Shown: positions 23,198 through 29,663 of the stretch, one piece after another
How the letters are laid out: each line of letters begins with the position of its first letter
Numbering within the stretch: position 1 is the first letter of the stretch
Source: Armatimonadota bacterium
GTDB lineage: Bacteria; Armatimonadota; Fimbriimonadia; Fimbriimonadales; Fimbriimonadaceae
Assembly (NCBI GenBank): GCA_016223145.1
Contig: JACRPN010000004.1
Coordinates: forward strand, 1-64,000
Direction of reading: 5' to 3'
DNA length: 64,000 nt
Made by a program: the position numbers and the translations under genes
Notes under the pieces: generated by a model
Told to the model about the DNA's origin: nothing
Seen by the model: only the letters and a program-made list of their open reading frames with translations
The model's database searches: none

Positions 23198-24286
23198 TCA
23201 CCTGATCGAGTCGATCTCGACCCGCCTTCCACCGGACTTGGCGCTCTTGTAAATGGCGAGAATCACCTTGAGCGGCTCGATCGCCAGGTCGCCGGTGATA
23301 TAGGGGTCCCGGTTCTCCTGGATCGCCCGTGTGAAGTCCTCGATCTGGAGCCTATGTTGCTCCGACCAGAGCGCCGATGGATCGGAGGCGCCGGTCGCCC
23401 CCTCGGCCTTCTCCTCGTGGACGTCGATCTTGGGGGTTGGCTGCTGGGTGACGCCGCCACCGTAGGGGCTGGTGTCTTTTGGCGCTTCGGGGTCCACCTT
23501 GAGGACCTTGAACCGGTCGCCTTCGATGATCGCCGAGCCGAATTGGCCGTGCACCTCAAGGCGCTCGCTGAACCCTGGATAGGTGCTGGTCGAGCCGTGG
23601 ATGAGGCCGACCGCGCCGTTCTTGTACTCGACCAAGGCATAGGCGAGGTCCTCGACTTCGATGTCGTGGACCGCCGTTCGGGTCACCGCCTGGACCGACT
23701 GCACCCCGCCCATGATCCACTGGAGCATATCGATGTAGTGGACGCCCTGGTTCATCAGGCATCCGCCGCCATCCAGCTTCCAGGTGCCCCGCCAATCGCC
23801 TGAGTCGTAGTAGGCCTGGGTCCGATACCACTTGATGTAGGCGTCGCCCATGATCAGCTTGCCCAGCTTCCCGCCTTGGGCGGCCTCACGAAGCGCGCGG
23901 ATGTCCTGGGCGAACCTGTGTTGGCTGATGACGCCGAGCTTGACCTTCGAGGCTTTGCAGGTGTCGATAAGAGCCTTCGCCTGCTTATAGGTGACGTCGA
24001 TGGGCTTTTCGGTGAGCACGTGCTTTCCGGCCTGAGCCGCCTTGATGCCGATCTTGTGGTGGAGCCCGCTGGGCACGCAGACAGTGATGGCGTCGACCTT
24101 GGGCAATAGCCCGCTGAGGGTCGTGAAAGAGGGCACACCGTACTTCTTTCCGGCCGCTTTGGCCTTGTCCTTGATGATGTCGCAGACACCGACAAGCTCT
24201 GCTCCCTCGATGTTTGCGATGGCATCGCAGTGCATCCCGTGGATGACACCGCATCCGACGACGCCGAACTGTACTTTCTTCTTCAT
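23198..24286 (-). CDS. Gfo/Idh/MocA family oxidoreductase
   Basis: A 362-residue NAD(P)-dependent dehydrogenase, probably on a sugar or inositol. The Rossmann motif GVVGCGVIHGMHCDAI is at the N-terminus, TEKPIDVTYKQA supplies the conserved EKP, and the C-terminal sheet domain contains WRGTWKLDGGGCLMNQGVHYIDMLQW with the catalytic-region H-x2-D. The length is typical. It lies with a TIM-barrel isomerase and a DapA-like gene, a common set in sugar-acid or inositol catabolism. Confidence 0.92.
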   Translation of the reverse strand: MKKKVQFGVVGCGVIHGMHCDAIANIEGAELVGVCDIIKDKAKAAGKKYGVPSFTTLSGLLPKVDAITVCVPSGLHHKIGIKAAQAGKHVLTEKPIDVTYKQAKALIDTCKASKVKLGVISQHRFAQDIRALREAAQGGKLGKLIMGDAYIKWYRTQAYYDSGDWRGTWKLDGGGCLMNQGVHYIDMLQWIMGGVQSVQAVTRTAVHDIEVEDLAYALVEYKNGAVGLIHGSTSTYPGFSERLEVHGQFGSAIIEGDRFKVLKVDPEAPKDTSPYGGGVTQQPTPKIDVHEEKAEGATGASDPSALWSEQHRLQIEDFTRAIQENRDPYITGDLAIEPLKVILAIYKSAKSGGRRVEIDSIR

Positions 24287-24318
24287 TGAACTATGTCCGT
24301 AGTGGTTTTGGAGGGAAC

Positions 24319-24352
24319 GAGTGAAGAGAAAAGGAGATGAAGCGATGAGGAG
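24319..24352. repeat. Left arm of inverted repeat around second S23-like gene
   Basis: Purine-rich block agtgaagagaaaaggagatg and onward to gatgaggag. Over 33 nt it is complementary, with 6 mismatches, to 24851-24883. Confidence 0.75.
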
Positions 24353-24373
24353 ATTTCGCTGCGGCGAAGTCTT

Positions 24374-24742
24374 TCATCTTGTCCAGTCCTCTGCCCGTTT
24401 GGCCATCAGCACGAGCGCCCCGATTAGGCCCTCATATCGTTCGATCATAGCGTTGCTCTGCTCAGCACCCATGTATCCGCACGCCTCAGCGTGCTCAAGC
24501 CAAGACTGGGTCTCAGCCGCCTCGGCTTCCGCTTCATTGAGTTTGCTTACGAAGGCAGCCTGGTAGCGTCTCTTCCTCCATGCCTCGGCGATTGCCGCAG
24601 TTACAGACCTCGAAGATCTCCTCACTTGATCTGTAAGTGAATATCGCTATTCCGGCGGAAATAGCTTTGTGGCCCCGAAGATCACGGACGCGAGTTTGAA
24701 CGCTTCTTGATAGACTCGAAGATCGCGATGGCTCTTGACCAA
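24374..24742 (-). pseudogene. S23-like four helix bundle gene with in-frame stop
   Basis: Two reading-frame pieces in the same frame add up to one S23-like protein. The N-terminal part (LVKSHRDLRVYQEAFKLASV) ends at FPPE followed by TAG (24647-24649). Right after the stop the family sequence continues as RYSLTDQVRRSSRSVTAAIAEAW and KRRYQAAFVSKLNEAEAEAAE. The expected codon is GAG (Glu), so one G-to-T change made the stop. A TTG at 24742 is the likely original start, matching the MPLVKD start of the intact copy at 102-494. The gene sits inside an inverted repeat. Readthrough cannot be excluded, but decay is the simpler view. Confidence 0.85.
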
Positions 24743-24850
24743 GCCTCCTTCCTTAACTTCGAGCACTTCTGTCGCGAGAGCACTCCGTCCAGGTTCAGAT
24801 TCGAATAACCCGTAGGACGCCCGTCGTTCTCCCGCTCTCAAGTCCGATCG

Positions 24851-24883
24851 CTCCTCATCCCTTCATCACTTCATCCCTTCACT
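24851..24883. repeat. Right arm of inverted repeat around second S23-like gene
   Basis: Pyrimidine-rich block ctcctcatcccttcatcact and onward, with a repeated ttcatc unit. It pairs with 24319-24352. Confidence 0.75.
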
Positions 24884-24920
24884 TCTGCTGAAGCCCGCAC
24901 TCCTCCCACTTCGACAAAGT

Positions 24921-25757
24921 TCAGCAGACTCCTCCAGCTTCGGCCACGGTCTTTCGCAGGGCGTTGACCGCGGATTCGAAGAGCTGCGGGCCGGAAAAGC
25001 CGCCGAACGGTCCCTTGGCGCTGAGGTGCGGTTCGAGCGTCAGCGTGCCGCGCCATCCCTTCGCGATCAGCCAGCGCATTGTCTCGACCATCTGCCCATC
25101 CCCTTCGCCGCTTGGCACGATGGCCCCGGTGGCCTCCACGGAGTCCTTGATGTGGAGTGTATCGAGGTGCGGCAAGACCCAAGGAAACCAGTGTGGAAAA
25201 GGCCGATAGCCGATCAGGACGGCGTTTGAGAAGTCAAAAACGGCCCGAAAGTTGGGTCCTGAGAACTCCTCGAGCAGGCGTCGGCAGTTGTTGGGATAGG
25301 CCCCAAAAAACCGCGCGTCGTTCTCGTGGATCAGGATCAGATCGTTGGCCTGAGCCAGATCCACCATCTCCTTCATCCAGGAACGCACCTCGGGCCAGTT
25401 CGCGTCGTCATCGTCTCCGGCACCTGTCTCAGGCGTGAAAATCCGAATCCGCTTCGTGCCGAGCACCTTGGCGGCCTCAACGGACTGCGCCAGCTTCTCA
25501 AGCTCGTTTTTCCGGTTCTCGGACGAAACAAGGACCTTGTTGACCGGCGACCCCACGCACTGGATGGCGATGTTCTGCGATTCAGCCGCCTCGCGCAATT
25601 CCGACAGCCGCTGCGGAGAAAGCTGCAAGACGTTCAGCCCGTCCAGGCCCCGCACGTCGATGCCGCCGATACCAAGCCGCTTGAGCGTGGAAAGCTGCAC
25701 ATCGAGATCAGGGCTGATCTCGTCCGCAAAGCCAGAGGTTGGGAACCGTTGCGCCAT
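24921..25757 (-). CDS. Sugar phosphate isomerase/epimerase-like TIM barrel
   Basis: A 278-residue xylose-isomerase-like TIM barrel (AP_endonuc_2 fold). Marks include GFADEISPDLDVQLSTLKRLG, IDVRGLDGLNV, the ILIHENDARFFG strand with a metal-ligand Glu, RAVFDFSNAVLIG, LHIKDSV and the closing LTLEPHL. These residues fit the divalent-metal site of IolE/IolI/ketose-epimerase relatives; the exact substrate is unclear. The ATG at 25757 begins the fold and has TAGCCT 7 nt upstream; a much longer in-frame start is arginine-rich shadow. Divergent from the DapA-like gene. Confidence 0.88.
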   Translation of the reverse strand: MAQRFPTSGFADEISPDLDVQLSTLKRLGIGGIDVRGLDGLNVLQLSPQRLSELREAAESQNIAIQCVGSPVNKVLVSSENRKNELEKLAQSVEAAKVLGTKRIRIFTPETGAGDDDDANWPEVRSWMKEMVDLAQANDLILIHENDARFFGAYPNNCRRLLEEFSGPNFRAVFDFSNAVLIGYRPFPHWFPWVLPHLDTLHIKDSVEATGAIVPSGEGDGQMVETMRWLIAKGWRGTLTLEPHLSAKGPFGGFSGPQLFESAVNALRKTVAEAGGVC

Positions 25758-25764
25758 GGCCGCA

Positions 25765-25770
25765 AGGCTA
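25765..25770 (-). promoter_or_regulatory. -10-like hexamer TAGCCT, leaderless type
   Basis: Minus-strand TAGCCT, 7 nt, then ATG at 25757. Forms a divergent promoter pair with CATAAT at 25847-25852. Confidence 0.4.
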
Positions 25771-25788
25771 CCTTCGCCCCGGTCAGGA

Positions 25789-25837
25789 GTGCAGCCATCC
25801 TTGGCTGCACCCCGGACCGCAGGCATCCCTGCCTGCG
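25789..25837. repeat. Two REP-like hairpins in a divergent promoter region
   Basis: gtgcagcca-tcct-tggctgcac (25789-25810) and cgcaggc-atccct-gcctgcg (25818-25837) are both perfect stems. They fill the space between the divergent promoters of the TIM-barrel and DapA-like genes. Confidence 0.75.
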
Positions 25838-25846
25838 CGGCTCCGA

Positions 25847-25852
25847 CATAAT
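25847..25852 (+). promoter_or_regulatory. -10-like hexamer CATAAT, leaderless type
   Basis: CATAAT, 6 nt (cgcaac), ATG at 25859. Identical hexamer and spacing to the promoters at 623 and 26811. Confidence 0.65.
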
Positions 25853-25858
25853 CGCAAC

Positions 25859-26755
25859 ATGATTCAGCCCGGCACCTATCCCGCCGCCGTAACCCCGCTC
25901 GACGAAAAAGGGCGCATCGATTGGGCGGGCGTCGCCAAGCTGCTCGCCTGGTTCGAGAGCTCTGGATGCACGGGCGCCGTGCTCGCGGGCACAAACGGCG
26001 AGGGCCCTTCCCTCTCAGCAACCGAAAAACGCGATCTGATGGAAAGGGCCATGCCGATGCGAGGCAAGCTCGACCTGATCCTCGGCATTGCCACTCCCAG
26101 CGTCGAAGAGGCGAAGTGGCTCTGCCGAAGGGCGGCTGATGCCGGCGCCGTCGGCGCTCTGGTCATGCCGCCGTTCTACTTTCGTGAAGCCTCAGAAATG
26201 GGGGTCCGGGATTGGTTCCTGGAGCTGCTCGACGCATCCCCCTTGCCCGTCATCGTCTACAACTTCCCAAAGCGGGCCGGAATGGCCATCTCGCACGGCC
26301 TGATGGCAGAACTTGCGCGCCACGAGCGGATGGCAGGCGCGAAGGATTCGAGCGGCGAGCGAGAGAATCTCGCCGGATATCACACTGCCATGACGAGGGA
26401 GGATCAACGCCTATTTGTCGGCGACGAGACGCTACTCTATGAAGCTCTGGAGACTGGTTGGTCCGGGACGATCAGCGGGGCTTCGAACGTTCTGGCCTTG
26501 CCGATCTCTGCGCTCGTTCAGGATTATCTGGCCGGTCGAAAAGAGTCTGCCGAGGCTAAGTTCACCCTGGTTCTTCCGCTGATCGAGGCGATCCGCAAGA
26601 GCCTTCAGCCCGCCAGCCACAAGGCGATTCTCAACACTTGGGGAGTGCTGCCGACGGCGCGCGTCCGGCGGCCACTCGTGGAGGCCGACTCAGCGAGGAC
26701 AGACGAGCTCAGAAAGCTCATCGAAGAACATACAGGTCTGCCTATGGGTGTTTAG
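25859..26755 (+). CDS. Dihydrodipicolinate synthase/N-acetylneuraminate lyase family protein
   Basis: A 298-residue class I aldolase TIM barrel. GTNGEGPSL (44-52) is the carboxylate-binding loop, Y134 in VIVYNFPKRAG and the Schiff-base K162 in GAKDSSGE are in place, and SGASNVLALP follows. The DapA/NanA family makes or splits 2-keto acids with pyruvate. Because it lies beside an oxidoreductase and an isomerase-like gene, a catabolic keto-acid lyase is as likely as lysine biosynthesis. The start is fixed by the CATAAT hexamer 6 nt upstream. Confidence 0.9.
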   Translation: MIQPGTYPAAVTPLDEKGRIDWAGVAKLLAWFESSGCTGAVLAGTNGEGPSLSATEKRDLMERAMPMRGKLDLILGIATPSVEEAKWLCRRAADAGAVGALVMPPFYFREASEMGVRDWFLELLDASPLPVIVYNFPKRAGMAISHGLMAELARHERMAGAKDSSGERENLAGYHTAMTREDQRLFVGDETLLYEALETGWSGTISGASNVLALPISALVQDYLAGRKESAEAKFTLVLPLIEAIRKSLQPASHKAILNTWGVLPTARVRRPLVEADSARTDELRKLIEEHTGLPMGV

Positions 26756-26810
26756 ATCGTCGAAGAGCCGGCCCTTTTGATCACTCCGCCCTTGGGGACC
26801 GCCTCTCCGT

Positions 26811-26816
26811 CATAAT
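26811..26816 (+). promoter_or_regulatory. -10-like hexamer CATAAT, leaderless type
   Basis: CATAAT, 6 nt (cacccc), ATG at 26823 of the FabI gene. No Shine-Dalgarno sequence. Confidence 0.65.
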
Positions 26817-26822
26817 CACCCC

Positions 26823-27587
26823 ATGCTTCTCACAGGCAAGAAAGGGTTGGTCCTCAACGTCACCAACGACAAGAGCATCGGCTGGGCCATCGCCAGGCAA
26901 GCCGCCGAGCATGGCGCTGAAGTGGGGGTCGGAGCGCAGAGCGAGCGCATGGTGGAGCGCGTGTCGCCGCTGATCGAGGGCCGCGACCGGATGTCTCTCT
27001 TTACGGTGGATTTCTCCTACGAAGACCAGATCGAGGCGCTGGTGGAGGCCGTCAAGGCAAAGTTTGGCACGATCGACTTTTTCGTCCACTCCGCAGCCTT
27101 CGCCAACAAGGAGGACATGGTCGGGCGGTTTATCGACACCTCGCGCGACGGGTTCCAGCTTGCCCTGGACGTCTCGTGCTACTCGTTGGTGCGGATGTGC
27201 CGGGCGCTGGAGCCGATCTTGAACGACGACGGCTGCGTGGCGACCATCAGCTACCTGGGCAGTCAGCGCGCCGTCGGCAACTACAACGTGATGGGAGTCG
27301 CCAAGGCCGCGCTCGAAGCCTCCGTCCGCTACCTTGCCGTGGACCTTGGCGTGCGAGGCATTCGTGTGAACACCCTTTCGCCGGGGCCGATCAACACCGT
27401 GGCAGCACGAGGCGTAAGGGGCCTCACCGACATGATCGGCTACGTCCATGACAAGGCCCCGCTCAAGCGCCCGTATGGGCAGGAAGAGGCCGGCGCTGCC
27501 GGCGTCTATCTCATCAGCGACCTGAGCCGGGGCGTCACCGGGCAGATCCTCTACATTGACAGCGGCTATAACATCGCCGGAATGTAA
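26823..27587 (+). CDS. fabI: Enoyl-[acyl-carrier-protein] reductase (FabI type)
   Basis: A 254-residue short-chain dehydrogenase that reduces trans-2-enoyl-ACP in fatty-acid synthesis. FabI marks: LVLNVTNDKSIGWAIARQAAE (cofactor loop with the SIGW segment), FFVHSAAFA, and the Y-x6-K pair Y154/K161 in GNYNVMGVAKAALE, then VRVNTLSPGPI-like RVNTLSPGPINT. The length is as expected. The next gene starts at the base after its stop, so FabI, the formiminotransferase and PurK form an operon from the CATAAT promoter. Confidence 0.93.
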   Translation: MLLTGKKGLVLNVTNDKSIGWAIARQAAEHGAEVGVGAQSERMVERVSPLIEGRDRMSLFTVDFSYEDQIEALVEAVKAKFGTIDFFVHSAAFANKEDMVGRFIDTSRDGFQLALDVSCYSLVRMCRALEPILNDDGCVATISYLGSQRAVGNYNVMGVAKAALEASVRYLAVDLGVRGIRVNTLSPGPINTVAARGVRGLTDMIGYVHDKAPLKRPYGQEEAGAAGVYLISDLSRGVTGQILYIDSGYNIAGM

Positions 27588-28469
27588 ATGCGGGTCCTCG
27601 CCGTTCCGCATTGGTCGTTTGGAAGGGATCGGGCGCTGCTCCGCGCGTTTCGCGAAGCACTAGATTCAAGCGGCGTGGACGTCCATTATTGCGGGTCAAA
27701 CCTCGACCACAATCGAACGACCACAGCTTTCAGCGGCCCCTTTGAGGCGGTGGAAGGCGCCCTGCTAACTTTGGCCGAGCTTGCCCTTCCAGCGATCAAC
27801 CTGCAACGGCACCTGGGCTCCTACCCGCGCACCGGCGGGCTGGATCAGTGCCGGATCGTGCCGCTGAGAGAGTCGGGTTCGCTCCCTGCCGACGCCGACG
27901 TCGAGGCGGCAGTCGCCAGCTTGGGCAACAAGCTTTCGGAGGGATACAGCCTGCCCGTGTTCCTGTTTGAGCTTTCGGAGCGGAGCCGCGAAAGGGGCGA
28001 GATCGGTGCGCTCGCCGAGGGCGGGTTCGGAGGGCTCCTGGATCGGGAGCTTCGGCCCGATTTCGGGCCAACCGCTGCCCACCACTACCTGGGAGCGACC
28101 CTCCTGGGGAGAAGCAGCTTCCAGATCGAGCTAGCAATCACGTTTCGTCCCGATGCAAAGCACTTGGCGGAGGAGCTGGTGCGTGAAATGGCCGATGCGC
28201 GAAGTATGGGAGACCCCAGATTCCAGGACGTGTCCGGGCTCGCCTGCGAGGCGTCGAGCATGGACTCCGTCCAGATCTGCCTGCGACTGGCCAACCCAAG
28301 CAACACGCCGATCGACCCAATCGTGGAGTTCTTCATAGAGCGCTCGTTCGTGCACGAGATGGCCATGACCCACGCCGAACTCGTCGGCCCGATCCGGCCC
28401 TGGGACATGGAACATGCCACCCACTTGGCCATCCGGAGGGAGCAGATCGTCGAGGAGGACGATTCTTGA
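27588..28469 (+). CDS. Glutamate formimidoyltransferase-like protein
   Basis: A 293-residue protein matching the formiminotransferase half of FtcD. Marks are GSNLDHNRTTTAFSGPFEAV (family D-x-DHNR-like loop that holds the folate), RHLGSYPRTGGLDQCRIVPL (compare H-x-G-xHPR-G-xD) and a second alpha/beta domain (ATLLGRSSFQIELAI). FtcD moves the formimino group between tetrahydrofolate and glutamate. No cyclodeaminase domain follows and no histidine-degradation genes are near. It starts directly after fabI and overlaps purK by 4 nt, so a one-carbon/purine role is a reasonable guess. Confidence 0.8.
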   Translation: MRVLAVPHWSFGRDRALLRAFREALDSSGVDVHYCGSNLDHNRTTTAFSGPFEAVEGALLTLAELALPAINLQRHLGSYPRTGGLDQCRIVPLRESGSLPADADVEAAVASLGNKLSEGYSLPVFLFELSERSRERGEIGALAEGGFGGLLDRELRPDFGPTAAHHYLGATLLGRSSFQIELAITFRPDAKHLAEELVREMADARSMGDPRFQDVSGLACEASSMDSVQICLRLANPSNTPIDPIVEFFIERSFVHEMAMTHAELVGPIRPWDMEHATHLAIRREQIVEEDDS

Positions 28470-29641
28470 TCGAAGACGCTAATTCTAGAGGCGCGAAGGT
28501 CGCCTTCCTCAAAGATTACGACATTGGCTTTTTGGGTGGAGGCCAACTGGCCCGCATGAGCATCCAAGCAGCCCAACGCATGGGGCTCACTTGCATCAGC
28601 CTGGATCCCGGTGAGATCACTCCGGCTTCGGGGGTCGCGCCAGCCTTGGTCGGAAAGCTCGCGGACCCAGCCCAGGTTGGGCTTCTCGTCGGCCGTTCCA
28701 GGCACGTCACACTGGAGAACGAGTTCATCCCGGCTTCGACGATCCGCGAAGCATTCGAGAGCATTCGGAAGCCCCTGGACATGCTGGTCCCAAACATCGA
28801 CGCGCTCGCCACGATTCAGGACAAGCTCCTCCAGCGGAGGGCCTTGGAGAAGGCCGGGGTCGCCTCACCCCACGCAATGGCCATTCCACAGAGCGGCGTC
28901 GGCGTCGCGGAGGAACTTGGGTTTCCCTGCGTGCTCAAGGCCAGATTCGGCGGTTATGACGGCAAAGGAACCCGCTATGCCCGGAGCGCGGAGGAGTTCG
29001 AGGGCTATCGCGACCTTTGGGGCGCGGGCGGCTGGCTGGCAGAGGCTTACGTGCCGTTCAAGCGGGAATTGGCTCAGATGGTGTTCCTGTCGCCGCATGG
29101 TGACGGGAGTTTCCCAACGATGGTCACCGAGCAGAAAGACCACGTCTGCGACCTCGTTTACCCTTCGGACACCGACGCCACCAAGGTGGCGATGGCGGCG
29201 GCGCGAGCCGTAGGCAAAATCGGCCTGTTTGGAGTCGAGATGTTCGAGATGGAGGATGGCTCGGTGCTCGTTAATGAGCTCGCCCCAAGGCCCCACAACT
29301 CTGGCCACTACACCCTGGACTGGGGCGGCGTGAGCCAATTCGAGCAGCACGTTCGGCTAGTGATGGGCCTGCCCCCCGCAACCGACGCCGGCGACGACTG
29401 CTGCATGGCGAACCTCCTGGGACAGCCTGGCGCCGGCGACCACCGAACGGGTCTTCGGGCCGCGCTTGAGGACCCGAGCGTCTTTGTCCACTGGTACGGC
29501 AAGGCCGAGTCGCGTCCGGGCCGCAAGATGGGACACCTTAACGCTGTCGGTGACAACTGCGTGGCCCGAGCCAAGGCAGCGCGCGAACGGTTTTACGCCG
29601 CTTGGACGCGTACCCAAAACGACCGACATCCTTTGGAATAG
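28466..29641 (+). CDS. purK: 5-(carboxyamino)imidazole ribonucleotide synthase
   Basis: A 391-residue ATP-grasp enzyme that makes N5-CAIR from AIR, bicarbonate and ATP in purine synthesis. GFLGGGQLARMSIQAAQRMG is the N-terminal AIR-site loop, ENEFIPASTI and QDKLLQRRALEKAGV follow, VLKARFGGYDGKGTRYA is the ATP-grasp glycine-rich loop, and VNELAPRPHNSGHYTLD is the metal/phosphate loop. The TTG start overlaps the previous stop (TTGA). No purE is adjacent. About 25 residues before GFLGGGQ are longer than usual; the frame has no other start close to the fold. Confidence 0.93.
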   Translation: MIEDANSRGAKVAFLKDYDIGFLGGGQLARMSIQAAQRMGLTCISLDPGEITPASGVAPALVGKLADPAQVGLLVGRSRHVTLENEFIPASTIREAFESIRKPLDMLVPNIDALATIQDKLLQRRALEKAGVASPHAMAIPQSGVGVAEELGFPCVLKARFGGYDGKGTRYARSAEEFEGYRDLWGAGGWLAEAYVPFKRELAQMVFLSPHGDGSFPTMVTEQKDHVCDLVYPSDTDATKVAMAAARAVGKIGLFGVEMFEMEDGSVLVNELAPRPHNSGHYTLDWGGVSQFEQHVRLVMGLPPATDAGDDCCMANLLGQPGAGDHRTGLRAALEDPSVFVHWYGKAESRPGRKMGHLNAVGDNCVARAKAARERFYAAWTRTQNDRHPLE

Positions 29642-29663
29642 AGACCGAGATAGAGAGCTTCCT

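Noticed and set aside
24374-24841. Two separate small genes
   Set aside because: Both frames are the same frame, split by one TAG, and together make one S23-like protein.
29466-29663. N-terminal extension of the SARP/BTAD regulator
   Set aside because: It overlaps purK in another frame and adds no domain sequence.
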